Source of the DNA: Streptomonospora nanhaiensis
GTDB lineage: Bacteria; Actinomycetota; Actinomycetes; Streptosporangiales; Streptosporangiaceae
Reading direction: 5' to 3'
NCBI RefSeq assembly: GCF_026642255.1
Contig: NZ_CP113264.1
Coordinates: 3,782,001-3,846,000 of the forward strand
Length of the DNA stretch: 64,000 nucleotides
The translations under genes were made by a program, and so were the position numbers. This document shows, piece by piece, positions 16,431-26,361 of the stretch. Positions within the stretch are counted from its first letter, which is position 1. Each line of letters opens with the position of its first letter. The notes under the pieces were generated by a model that was not told where the DNA came from, did no database searches, and saw only the letters and a list, made by a program, of their open reading frames with translations.

Positions 16431-17321
16431 CTATTCTCCCTCGTCCCAGGTGTGGAAGCCCTGGCCGGTCTTCTTGCCGAGCTTTCCCTCCGCGACCATA
16501 CGGCGCAGCAGCTCCGGGGGCGCGAACCGGTCCCCCAGCTCGGAGGCCAGGTGTTCCGCGATGGCCAGGCGCACGTCGAGCCCGACCAGGTCGGTGAGCC
16601 GGAGCGGCCCCATCGGGTGGCGGTAGCCCAGCTCCATGGCGGTGTCGATGTCGGCGGGGGAGGCGACCTCCTCCTCGACCATGCGGATGGCCTCCAGGCC
16701 GAGCGTCACGCCCAGGCGGCTGGTGGCGAACCCGGGTGCGTCCCTGACCGCGATCTCGGTCTTGCCCAGGGCGCCGACCCAGCCGCGCACCGACTCCAGC
16801 ACGGCGGGGTCGGTCCCGGGGGCGACCACGATCTCCACCAGCTTGGAGGCGGGGACCGGGTTGAAGAAGTGGGTGCCCAGGAAGCGGTGGGGGCGCTGGA
16901 GCGCGGCCGCGAGTTCGGTGACCGACAGGGAGCTGGTGTTGGAGGCCAGGACGGCGTCCTCGCCCACGGCCGCCTCCGCGGCGGTGAGCACGGCGATCTT
17001 CAGCTCCGGCCGCTCGGGCACGGCCTCCACCACCAGGCCGGTGTCGGCGGGGATGGCGGCGGTGTCGGTGACCGTGCGCAGCCGGGCCAGGTAGGCGGCC
17101 GGCTCGGCGTCGATCCTGCCCCGGGAGCGTGCCCCCTCCAGACCGGCGGCCACCCGGGCGCGGCCGGCCCCGGCGGCCTCGGCGGTGGCCTCGACCAGGA
17201 CCACGTCCGCGCCCGCCGTGAGGAACTGCTGGACGATCCCGGCGCCCATGGTGCCGCCGCCGACGACGGCGACGACCGCGGGGACGCCCGCCCCGGCGGC
17301 GCTCTGCTCGTGGGTGCTCAA
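16431..17321 (-). CDS. paaH: 3-hydroxyacyl-CoA dehydrogenase, PaaH/PaaC-type
   Basis: A 296-aa NAD-dependent dehydrogenase that oxidises 3-hydroxyadipyl-CoA to 3-oxoadipyl-CoA. The Rossmann motif VVGGGTMGAGI is at about residues 18-28, SNTSSLSVTELA in the middle and the catalytic FLGTHFFNPVP segment near 140-150. The C-terminal domain is typical (GYRHPMGPLRLTDLVGLDV). It starts at TTG 17321, overlapping the previous stop (TTGA), with GAAGCG upstream. This is the single-domain form, about 280-300 aa, without a fused hydratase. Confidence 0.85.
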   Translation of the reverse strand: MSTHEQSAAGAGVPAVVAVVGGGTMGAGIVQQFLTAGADVVLVEATAEAAGAGRARVAAGLEGARSRGRIDAEPAAYLARLRTVTDTAAIPADTGLVVEAVPERPELKIAVLTAAEAAVGEDAVLASNTSSLSVTELAAALQRPHRFLGTHFFNPVPASKLVEIVVAPGTDPAVLESVRGWVGALGKTEIAVRDAPGFATSRLGVTLGLEAIRMVEEEVASPADIDTAMELGYRHPMGPLRLTDLVGLDVRLAIAEHLASELGDRFAPPELLRRMVAEGKLGKKTGQGFHTWDEGE

Positions 17322-18063
17322 CGCTTCTTCCTCTCCAGGAAACGGGTCATCCGGTCGTGCTTGTCGGCGCTCTCGAACAGCACCGCCTGCGCCATGTCGT
17401 CGGCCAGCGGGTGCGCCCCGTCGGCGTCCAGGACCAGCTTGGTCATGCGCAGGGCCGGTGCCGAGGAGGCCGCCATCCGGTCCAGGAGGGCGTGGGCGCT
17501 CGCGCGCAGCTCCCCGGCCGGGACGATCTCGGCGACCAGGCCGTGGCGCAGGGCCGCCTCGGCGTCCAGCCGGAAACCGCCCAGCAGCACCTGTTTGGCG
17601 ACCGAGGCGCCGACCAGCTCCCGCAGCCGCCAGCACGCGCCGGCCCCCGCGATGATGCCCAGTCCCGGCTCGGGCTGGGCAAAGACTGCGGTGGGCGTGG
17701 CGAGCCGGATGTCGCACGCGTAGGACAGCTCTGCCCCGCCGCCCAGCGCCCACCCGTCCACGGCGGCCACGGTGGGCGCCGGGAGCCGGTGCAGGCGCTC
17801 GAACAGGCGGCTGTTGATGCCGGCCATCGCCTCCTCGCGTCCGCGTTCGCGCAGCTCGGCGATGTCGGCGCCGCCCGCGAACACGCTCCCGTGCCCGGTG
17901 AGCAGCAGCGGCCTGGGGTCGGCCTCGATCTCGGCGCACACCTCGTGCAGCTCGGCGATCATCCGTGCGTTGATGGCGTTGCGCGCCTCGGGGCGGTGCA
18001 GCTCGACCACCACGCGGTCCTCGCGGCGGTCGACGAGGAGCGTCCCGAAGTCCTGGCGGGCGC

Positions 18064-18067
<4 letters not shown>
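17318..18067 (-). CDS. paaF: Enoyl-CoA hydratase, PaaF type
   Basis: A 249-aa crotonase assigned to hydration of 2,3-dehydroadipyl-CoA. Oxyanion-hole segments are SVFAGGADIAEL (about 61-72) and WALGGGAELSYACDIRLA. The catalytic-glutamate region reads FAQPEPGLGIIAGAGA. GTG 18067 overlaps the thiolase stop codon. The exact split of duties with the PaaG-like crotonase is from family resemblance and order, not proof. Confidence 0.8.
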
Positions 18068-19299
<1,232 letters not shown>

Positions 19300-19406
19300 G
19301 TGCGTCCTCCCGTGTTGGCGGCAGTGGCCTGCGCCACCGCCATCTGTGAAATCATCGACACTTCTCCTTGACATGCTCGCCCGGAGACTGCGTTAATGCA
19401 TTAGTA

Positions 19407-19420
19407 ACCGAACGTTCGGT
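19407..19420. promoter_or_regulatory. PaaR-type operator in the thiolase/paaK divergent promoter
   Basis: ACCGAACGTTCGGT followed by CAGTAA, identical to the paaA site (15560-15573). It lies 108 nt before the thiolase start and 126 nt before paaK, so one bound regulator could control both directions. A nearby TTAATGCATTAG (19394-19404) may hold a -10 region. Confidence 0.75.
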
Positions 19421-19545
19421 CAGTAAGCAAGTCGGGTCCCCCCGCACAGGGCCCGCACCACATCCACGACCGCGCGGCCCCCGCCCACCCTCCCCCCGGG
19501 CCTGCCGGCCCGGCGGGTTCCCGCGCACAGTACACGGAGAGGCCC

Positions 19546-20904
19546 ATGGCAAGCCACGACACCACCACGCAGTCGGCCGGTGCCGCCCCTCACCAGCGCC
19601 TCGGGCAGGCGCCCGCACCCGACCTCCTGGACCCGGCCGAGCGCATGGGTGTCGACGAACTGCGCGCCCTCCAGCTGAGGCGCCTGCGGTGGACGCTGGA
19701 CCACGCGTACGCCAACGTGCCGCTGTACAGGAAGAAGTTCGACGAGGCCGGGGTGCGCCCCGCGGACCTGCGGACGCTGGAGGACATCGGCCTCTTCCCG
19801 CACACCACCAAGGCCGACCTGCGCGACAACTACCCCTTCGGCATGTTCGCCGTCCCCCAGGAGCAGGTCAGCCGCATCCACGCCTCCAGCGGCACCACGG
19901 GCCGCCCCACGGTCGTGGGCTACACCCGCGAGGACATCGACACCTGGGCCACGGTCGTGGCCCGCTCCATCCGCGCGGCGGGCGGGCGGCCCGGCCACAA
20001 GGTCCACGTCTCCTACGGCTACGGGCTCTTCACCGGCGGCCTGGGCGCCCACTACGGCGCCGAGAAGCTCGGCTGCACGGTCATCCCGGCCTCCGGCGGC
20101 CAGACCGCCAAGCAGGTCCAGCTCATCCAGGACTTCCGGCCCGAGATCATCATGGTCACCCCCAGCTACATGCTGACCCTGATGGACGAGTTCGAGCGCC
20201 AGGGCATCGACCCGCGCACGACCTCCCTCAGGATCGGCATCTTCGGCGCCGAGCCCTGGACCGAGCAGATGCGCCGCGAGATCGAGGAGCGCTTCGACAT
20301 CCACGCCGTCGACATCTACGGCCTGTCCGAGGTCATGGGACCGGGCGTGGCCAACGAGTGCGTGGAGACCAAGGACGGCCTGCACGTGTGGGAGGACCAC
20401 TTCTACCCCGAGGTCCTGGACCCCGTCACACAGGAGGTCCTGCCCGACGGGCAGAGCGGCGAGCTGGTCTTCACCTCGCTCACCAAGCAGGCGATGCCCG
20501 TGATCCGCTACCGCACCCGCGACCTGACGACGCTGCGCCCGGGCACCGCCCGGCCCATGCGCCGCATGGACAAGGTCACCGGACGCAGCGACGACATGAT
20601 CATCCTGCGCGGCGTCAACGTCTTCCCGACCCAGATCGAGGAGATCGTCCTGGGCCTGGACGGGCTCGCCCCGCACTTCCAGCTGGTGCTCACCAAGGAG
20701 GGCCGCCTGGACCGCATGGCCGTGCGGATCGAGGCCGCCCCGGACTGCACCGCCGAGCGCCGCACCGCCCTGAGCCGGGAGATCGTCGCCACGGTCAAGG
20801 ACAGGGTCGGCGTGAGCGTCACCGTGGACGTCGTGGACCCCGAGCAGATCGAGCGGTCCGTGGGCAAGTTCCGGCGCATCGTCGACCAGCGGCCCCGGGC
20901 GTAG
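19546..20904 (+). CDS. paaK: Phenylacetate-CoA ligase
   Basis: A 452-aa adenylate-forming ligase that activates phenylacetate with ATP and CoA in the cytoplasm, the entry step of the pathway. The P-loop ASSGTTGRPTVVGYT is at about residues 104-118. FGAEPWTEQMR and VDIYGLSEVMGPGVANEC (AMP-binding motifs), YRTRDLTTL (hinge) and the C-terminal HFQLVLTKEGRLDRM segment are as in PaaK. ATG 19546 has a GGAGAGG site upstream. It is divergent from the catabolic operon and shares the palindrome at 19407-19420. A perfect hairpin at 20925 follows. Confidence 0.94.
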   Translation: MASHDTTTQSAGAAPHQRLGQAPAPDLLDPAERMGVDELRALQLRRLRWTLDHAYANVPLYRKKFDEAGVRPADLRTLEDIGLFPHTTKADLRDNYPFGMFAVPQEQVSRIHASSGTTGRPTVVGYTREDIDTWATVVARSIRAAGGRPGHKVHVSYGYGLFTGGLGAHYGAEKLGCTVIPASGGQTAKQVQLIQDFRPEIIMVTPSYMLTLMDEFERQGIDPRTTSLRIGIFGAEPWTEQMRREIEERFDIHAVDIYGLSEVMGPGVANECVETKDGLHVWEDHFYPEVLDPVTQEVLPDGQSGELVFTSLTKQAMPVIRYRTRDLTTLRPGTARPMRRMDKVTGRSDDMIILRGVNVFPTQIEEIVLGLDGLAPHFQLVLTKEGRLDRMAVRIEAAPDCTAERRTALSREIVATVKDRVGVSVTVDVVDPEQIERSVGKFRRIVDQRPRA

Positions 20905-20924
20905 GCGGCACGCCCCACGGTCCT

Positions 20925-20960
20925 GCGCGCGCACGCCGGCGGCCGTCGGCGTGCGCGCGC
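20925..20960 (+). terminator. paaK terminator
   Basis: A perfect 14-bp stem (20925-20938 with 20947-20960), 8-nt loop, 21 nt after the paaK stop. A second 18-bp perfect palindrome (20975-20992) lies next to the stop of the convergent esterase gene. Confidence 0.75.
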
Positions 20961-20999
20961 CGCCCGCGGAAGACGGGCCCGGCGCCGGGCCCGCGGGCC

Positions 21000-21923
21000 C
21001 TACCCCGGCGCCGGAAGCGCCCGTGCGACGTGGGAGGCGATCAGGCGGTAGGTCTGCCGGGCCGCGTCGTCGTCGCCCACGTCGTAGCCGTGGTCGCGGC
21101 CGGCGACCTCGTGCAGGGCCGCGAGCGCGCCGGCCCCGTCGAGCCGGCGGGCGTAGCGGCGCCCCTCCTCGCGCAGGATGTCGTGCTCGGCGACGATGAC
21201 GAGGGCGGGCGCGATACCGGTGAGGTCCGCGGTGTCCCGCGGCCCCGCCGGGGAGGCCAGCCGGTGGCCCCGCTCCGCCGGATCGGGCAGGTAGGAGGAG
21301 TTGAAGACCTCGCCCATCCAGGGCCGCAGCAGGGGACGGTCGACGACCGAGGGCTTGTCCCCCGCCGCCACGGTCATGTCCAGCGGCGGGTAGTGCAGCA
21401 CCTGCAACCCGACCAGGGACTCGCCGGCCTCCAGGTCCAGCCGCGCCGCCGCCGCGGCCAGGGCGCCTCCCGCGCTCTGCCCGCCGACCACCAGGCGCGA
21501 CCCGTCCCAGCCGTGCTCGCCGCCGTGGGCCGCCGCCCACCGCACGATCTCGTGCGCCTGGCGGGCCGGGGCCGGGAACGGGTGCTGTGGCGCGACCGCG
21601 TAGCCGACGTTGAGCACGACCGCCCCGGCCTCGGCCGCCAGCGCGCGGCACAGCGGATCGTCCATCTCCGTCCACCCCAGCACGAAGCCCCCGCCGTGCA
21701 GGTTGACGTACACCGCCGGGGGCCGGGGAGCGGGTCCGGGGCGGTGGACGGTGACGCGCGCCGGACCGTAGGAGGTGGGGACGGTGAGCGCCTCGGTCCT
21801 TCGGGGGTACTCGGGAAGCCTCGCGTGCGCGCGGCGGGTCGCGGGTCCCGCCGCGAGCGCCATGCCCGCCTGCATCGACCGGGCCACCAGGCGCGCGAAC
21901 GGGGGGCGGCTCAGGATCGTCAT
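21000..21923 (-). CDS. Alpha/beta-hydrolase esterase, HSL family
   Basis: A 307-aa esterase of the hormone-sensitive-lipase type that should hydrolyse short acyl esters. The oxyanion motif NLHGGGFVLG lies near residues 73-82 and the nucleophile elbow is GGQSAGG. The acid and base fall in VIVAEHDILREEG and GRDHGYDVG. A hydrophobic N-terminus (RLVARSMQAGMALAAG) may associate with membrane. ATG 21923 is chosen; the open frame continues to 21974 with a further ATG. A TAGCGT element 9-14 nt upstream of the ATG suggests a leaderless or near-leaderless transcript. It ends against paaK and appears monocistronic. Confidence 0.82.
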   Translation of the reverse strand: MTILSRPPFARLVARSMQAGMALAAGPATRRAHARLPEYPRRTEALTVPTSYGPARVTVHRPGPAPRPPAVYVNLHGGGFVLGWTEMDDPLCRALAAEAGAVVLNVGYAVAPQHPFPAPARQAHEIVRWAAAHGGEHGWDGSRLVVGGQSAGGALAAAAARLDLEAGESLVGLQVLHYPPLDMTVAAGDKPSVVDRPLLRPWMGEVFNSSYLPDPAERGHRLASPAGPRDTADLTGIAPALVIVAEHDILREEGRRYARRLDGAGALAALHEVAGRDHGYDVGDDDAARQTYRLIASHVARALPAPG

Positions 21924-22095
21924 GGCGCGCCACGCTACCAGCGCGGCCGCGGTCCGGTGGGCCGATCGGCCCACCGGCGGGCTCCCCTGCGGCGCCGGCC
22001 CTCCGGGAGGACCGGGGCGTCAGCGCGGTGACGTGCCCCGGCGGACGGGCCCGGGAGGCCTCGCCCCTTCCGGGCGGGGCCCGCCGCCGGGCGGC

Positions 22096-23427
22096 TCACC
22101 GCAGGTAGAGGAACGCGGTGAGGGCCAGGCCGGCGACGGCGACCGCCCACGTGTAGGGGAGCGTGGAGAGCATGGAGCGCTCGGGGCGGACCCCGGCGTA
22201 CTGCGAGGCCCACACCGTCTGGGTGCTGGTGGGGTCCGAGACGCCCAGGACCTGGCCGTAGGAGGCCATCATGCCCAGCACCGCCGGGGCGGGGTAGATG
22301 CCGCCGGAGATGAGCACCCCGGCCACCCCCGCGCCGAGGCCGAAGATGTTCATCGGACCGCGGTAGAGGGCCAGCGGCACCAGTGCGGCGAAGACCAGGA
22401 CGAACAGCCACGGGCTGCCCGGACTGATCGCGGTGACCACGGGGCTGAGCGCCTGGACCGCGCCGGGCAGGTTCACCGCGGCGAGGAGCATCCCGATCGC
22501 GATGAACAGGACGATGGGCGGGGCCGCCACGTCGAACGCCTGGTAGAGGGTGCGCAGCGCGGTGCTCGTCATGTCCCGCCAGGGCACGGCGGTGAGCAGC
22601 GCGTAGACGACGCCCGCGATCAGCGAGGGCACGATGGGGATCTCCAGCCCCAGCGCCAGCACGATCGGGACCAGGGGTGTGACCAGCGCGTACCAGGGGG
22701 CGTCCCCGCGGCGGCGGCGCCGCTCGGCGGCGCGTGCGCGCCGGCCGGCGGGGCGGCCGGGGCCCCCGCCCCCGGCGGGCGCGGGGACGCGCACCGCCCA
22801 CGTGTGCCGCGCCCCCTTGCGGCGCATCTCCACGAGGATGTAGGCGAGGCCGCCGACCAGGGCGATCGGGAACATGCGCAGCTGGAAGTGCTGCACCGTG
22901 GAGACCGGGACGCCGATGGCGTCGGACAGGAACTGCCAGTTGATCAGCTCCAGGGGGAGCCCGGCGGCGATGCCCACCAGGACGGTGCCCGCCGCGACGG
23001 TGGGCGTGACCCCGACCGCGATCATCGCCGGGATGCCGACGACGCCCGCGAGCATCGCCGCCGGGGCCGAACCCGTGATGGCCCCGCACAGGATCGCGAC
23101 CAGGAACACGCCGACCGCGACCACGGAGGGGCGCTCGCCGCCGAACTCCACGATCTTGCGGACGAGCGTCGAGGCGATCCCCGCCTCCGACATCAGCGTG
23201 CCCAGCCAGCAGCCCAGCAGGATGGCGACCATGGTCGCCGCCAGGCGCGGAGCCCCCTCCTGGACGACCGTGCCGACGACGCTGCCCTCCTCCCCGGTGA
23301 GGGGCGCCCCCGCGATCAGAGCGACGGCGACGGACAGCAGGACGAGGGCGAAGGCGGTGGGGAGGCGGCGCGTCAGCATCAGGCCGACGCCCACGGCCAT
23401 GGCGAGAAGGATTCCCAGGGCGGTCAC
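22096..23427 (-). CDS. Membrane transporter, ion-transporter (GntP/CitMHS-like) type
   Basis: A 443-aa polytopic protein with about 11-12 hydrophobic segments split by a charged, Arg/Gly-rich cytoplasmic loop (about residues 215-245). The repeated architecture and the conserved CGAITGSAPAAMLAGVVGIPA and SDPTSTQTVWASQY segments point to the ion-transporter superfamily that moves organic acids with H+ or Na+. GTG 23427 overlaps the preceding stop, making it the last gene of a four-gene operon with a hydantoinase-like ATPase and an FAD oxidoreductase. It is therefore probably the uptake system for that operon's substrate. The exact family and substrate are uncertain. Confidence 0.75.
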   Translation of the reverse strand: MTALGILLAMAVGVGLMLTRRLPTAFALVLLSVAVALIAGAPLTGEEGSVVGTVVQEGAPRLAATMVAILLGCWLGTLMSEAGIASTLVRKIVEFGGERPSVVAVGVFLVAILCGAITGSAPAAMLAGVVGIPAMIAVGVTPTVAAGTVLVGIAAGLPLELINWQFLSDAIGVPVSTVQHFQLRMFPIALVGGLAYILVEMRRKGARHTWAVRVPAPAGGGGPGRPAGRRARAAERRRRRGDAPWYALVTPLVPIVLALGLEIPIVPSLIAGVVYALLTAVPWRDMTSTALRTLYQAFDVAAPPIVLFIAIGMLLAAVNLPGAVQALSPVVTAISPGSPWLFVLVFAALVPLALYRGPMNIFGLGAGVAGVLISGGIYPAPAVLGMMASYGQVLGVSDPTSTQTVWASQYAGVRPERSMLSTLPYTWAVAVAGLALTAFLYLR

Positions 23428-24095
23428 GGGCGGTCTCCGGAGGTGGTTCTCGGGCCCGGACCGTGCTGGTCCGGGCCCCGGTGGGCGAGGGTGGCGGCGA
23501 TGGCCGCGGTGAGCGCGAGCGGGCTCCGGCGGAGCGCCCCGCGCCGTCCGGCGTAGGCGTGGGCGGCGATCTCGTCCGCGCCGGCGACGTGCCCCCGCAC
23601 CCGCAGGGGCCCCAGCCTCAGCGCCGTGTGGCCGAGTCTGCGGCGCAGCTCCCGGCCGTGGCCGCGGTGCAGCATGCGGTGGGCCTCCTCGTGGGCGAGC
23701 GCCGCCCCGCGCAGCGCGGCGCGCGGGTAGTCCCGGCCCCAGCCCGCCGCCTCCGCCACCCCGCGGGCGTAGTCCAGGGCGTCGGCGTAGACGATCACCC
23801 GGTCCCCCGCGGCCCGGTGGAGGTACTCGGCGAGCAGGACCTCGCCGGGGCGCAGGCCCCCGGTGGCCCTGTCGGTCACCTCGGCCCCCGCTCCCCCGGG
23901 CCCGGCGGGCCCCGCGCGGGCGGTGTCGGCCAGCTCGCGCCCGAAGGCCAGGGCGGTGCGCGCCCAGTCGCGCAGCTGCTCGGGGTCGCGGCCCTCGTGC
24001 GTGGGGGTCAGGGCCAGGAGTTCGGCGGCCAGGTCCTCGTCGGAGGCCGCCGAGATGCGGCCGTAGTCGGCCCCGGGGCGCGGCGGCGCGGTCAT
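23424..24095 (-). CDS. Unrecognised 223-aa protein with HExxH motif
   Basis: No family name can be given with confidence. The visible signature is HEEAH at residues 135-139 in the helix RGAALAHEEAHRMLH, with a later ADEIAAHAYA (about 173-182). This spacing recalls the HExxH...EIxAN pattern of small zinc metallopeptidases such as the ImmA/IrrE (M78) group. The N-terminal 60 residues are helical and acidic and the region 60-75 is a Gly/Pro/Ala linker. No signal peptide or membrane helix is seen. ATG 24095 overlaps the upstream gene and its end overlaps the transporter start, so it is firmly part of the operon. Peptidase activity is inference. Confidence 0.65.
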   Translation of the reverse strand: MTAPPRPGADYGRISAASDEDLAAELLALTPTHEGRDPEQLRDWARTALAFGRELADTARAGPAGPGGAGAEVTDRATGGLRPGEVLLAEYLHRAAGDRVIVYADALDYARGVAEAAGWGRDYPRAALRGAALAHEEAHRMLHRGHGRELRRRLGHTALRLGPLRVRGHVAGADEIAAHAYAGRRGALRRSPLALTAAIAATLAHRGPDQHGPGPRTTSGDRP

Positions 24096-26275
24096 CGGCG
24101 TGTCTCCATCAGGGCGATCACCGTCTCGTCGGGGCCGCGGCGGCCGATCTCGGTGGCCGCGAGCGCCAAGAGGTGGCCGGGGTCCATGACCCCCGACAGG
24201 TCGGCGAGCTTGGGGCCCAGCAGGAGCCACACCGCGGGCGGGACCGCCCCTCCGTCGCCGTAGGCGGTGCGCTCCGCCACCAGGTCCCTGAGCCTTCCCT
24301 CCGCCTCCGCGGCGGTCAGGGTGTCCACCCGGGCGTCGGCGCTGTGCAGGCGCACGACGCCCTCGGCGTCCACGACGCGCACGTGGGCGCGCTCCCGGGC
24401 GAAGCGGCCGAACGGCCCCCCGGGGCGGCGGAGCAGGCCGAAGACCCGGTACCAGCCGTTGGAGGCGTACTCGGTGACGGCCCCCGGGTCCGCGCCGAGG
24501 CTGGCGGCGGCCGCGGCGCGGGCCGCGCCGGCGTCCGTGACGGCGGTGCGGTCCTTGGTGCGCAGCTCGGTGGCGCCCGTGGCGACGGCGGTGACGAGGT
24601 TGCGCTGCGGGTCGACGGTGACGTCCACCTCCACCCCGGAGGGGTCGGCGCCCTGCGCGAGCACCGCCTGCTCGGCCTCGGAGCGCACGGCGAGCACGTC
24701 GGAGTGGGTGGCGCCGGGGATGATGCGCTCGACGGACTCGCGGACCAGTGCGAGGGCCACTCCGAGGGGGCTGATGACCTCGCTGTGGGCGGCGATGCGG
24801 GACCGCATGCCCGTGCGCTCGCCCAGGTAGGGGGTGACGGTGGCGGCGCCGCCTCCCCCGCCGACGAGGTCGCACACGTCGCGGTCGAGACCGTAGTCGC
24901 GCACGAGGGCCTCCACGACGGCGCTGACGCGCTCGGTGGCCCGGTGCAGGACGGCGCGCGCGGCCCCGTCCACGTCGACCCCGAGGGCGCGTGCCAGCGG
25001 GGCCAGGGCGGCCCGTGCGGCGCGGGCGTCGGAGCGGGCGTAGTCGCCCTCGGGCACCAGCCCGGCGGCGTTGGCCGCGCAGGTGACCGTGAGGGCGAAG
25101 CGCCGTCCGCCGGTGTCCAGGACGGCGTAGTCGGCGGGGTCGGAGGCCAGCGGGCTGACCCGGACCAGCCGGGCCCCCTCCAGTTCGGCCGGGTCGGCGA
25201 AGCAGGCGTAGGGCAGGCCCGCGATGTGGGCGCTGCGGGGGCCCACGTCCGTCAGGGCGGCCCCGCCGGACCCGTCGCCTCCGGACAGGCGCACGAGGGA
25301 GCCGCCGCCCACCCCGACGGTGCGCACGTCCAGGGCCGACAGGTAGGTCTCCTTGCCCCCCAACTCGGCGTGCCTGATCTGCACGCGCCCGCGCCGGATC
25401 ACGCTGACGTCGGTGGAGGTGCCTCCCGTCTCCAGGAAGACGCCCTCGCTCACCTTCTCCCCCATGAGGGCTCCCGCGACCCCGGCCGCGGGTCCGGAGA
25501 GCACCGTCAGGAGGGGTCGGCTGCGCATCTCGGCCAGGGACATGACCCCGCCGTCGCAGCGCATCACCATCAGCGGCGCGCTCACCCCGGCCTTGAGGAT
25601 GCTGCTCTCGACGAGGTCGGCGGTCCTGAGCATGCGGGGCATCACCCCGGCGTTGAGCGCGGCGGTGCGGGCCCGCTTGCCCAGGCCGTAGAGCTGGGTG
25701 ATCTCGTGGGTGGCGGTGACGGGGACGCCCCGCAGCTCGGCCGCCGCCCGGACGGCGGCCTCGCCCCTGGGGTCGTCCACGCTGAAGGGTTCGACCGCGA
25801 CCACGACCTCGGCGCCCTCGGCGAGCACCCGGTCCACGCCGGCGAGCGCGGCCGCGGCGTCCTCGGGGTCCCGGAGCGCGGTGTAGCGGACGGGGAGCCG
25901 GTGCCCGGAGTCGAGTCTGAGCTTGCCCAGGGAGCGCAGGCGCCCGGTGGCGAACGCGTCGTAGCCGGTGCCGATCCCCACGATGCCGATGGTGGCGACG
26001 TCGCCCTCCAGGAGGGCGTTGGTGGCCTGGGTGGTGCCGTGCGCGAGGAAGCCGACGTCGTCGGCGCCGACGCCGATGTCGTCGAGCAGGCGCTCCAGCG
26101 CGGTCATGATGCCGTGGGCGACGCCGTCGGCGTGGTCGTGGCTGGTCGGCACCTTGACCTGGCCGAGGAGGGCGAACGTGGTGGCGCTGACGGCCACGGC
26201 GTCGGTGAAGGTGCCCCCGACGTCGATGCCGACGCGTACGGGGCCGCGGGTGGGAGGTGGGGTCGGGTCGATCAT
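24092..26275 (-). CDS. Hydantoinase/oxoprolinase family ATPase (HyuA-like)
   Basis: A 727-aa protein of the N-methylhydantoinase A/5-oxoprolinase/acetone carboxylase beta family, which uses ATP to activate a cyclic amide, lactam or ketone. The N-terminal ASKHA phosphate motif VGIDVGGTFTDAV is at about residues 14-26. The second phosphate motif appears as FLETGGTSTDVSVI (about 293-306) and an adenosine-site DLVGGGGGAATV near 478. The usual HyuB partner is absent from the window. ATG 26275 has GGGGCG upstream. It sits 86 nt after the FAD oxidoreductase and overlaps the HExxH gene. The reaction is therefore an unassigned step of a small catabolic pathway. Confidence 0.82.
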   Translation of the reverse strand: MIDPTPPPTRGPVRVGIDVGGTFTDAVAVSATTFALLGQVKVPTSHDHADGVAHGIMTALERLLDDIGVGADDVGFLAHGTTQATNALLEGDVATIGIVGIGTGYDAFATGRLRSLGKLRLDSGHRLPVRYTALRDPEDAAAALAGVDRVLAEGAEVVVAVEPFSVDDPRGEAAVRAAAELRGVPVTATHEITQLYGLGKRARTAALNAGVMPRMLRTADLVESSILKAGVSAPLMVMRCDGGVMSLAEMRSRPLLTVLSGPAAGVAGALMGEKVSEGVFLETGGTSTDVSVIRRGRVQIRHAELGGKETYLSALDVRTVGVGGGSLVRLSGGDGSGGAALTDVGPRSAHIAGLPYACFADPAELEGARLVRVSPLASDPADYAVLDTGGRRFALTVTCAANAAGLVPEGDYARSDARAARAALAPLARALGVDVDGAARAVLHRATERVSAVVEALVRDYGLDRDVCDLVGGGGGAATVTPYLGERTGMRSRIAAHSEVISPLGVALALVRESVERIIPGATHSDVLAVRSEAEQAVLAQGADPSGVEVDVTVDPQRNLVTAVATGATELRTKDRTAVTDAGAARAAAAASLGADPGAVTEYASNGWYRVFGLLRRPGGPFGRFARERAHVRVVDAEGVVRLHSADARVDTLTAAEAEGRLRDLVAERTAYGDGGAVPPAVWLLLGPKLADLSGVMDPGHLLALAATEIGRRGPDETVIALMETRR

Positions 26276-26361
26276 CGTCGCCCCTTCGGGGAGTGCGTGG
26301 GGAGTGGGAGGTACGGGGCGCCGCCGGCCGGGCGGGGTGCGGTCGGCGGCGCCGAGGGGTG

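Noticed and set aside
19368..22031. An 887-codon rightward frame over paaK and the esterase
   Set aside because: It runs across paaK in a wrong frame and antisense to the esterase, with Arg/Pro/His-rich translation and no family features.
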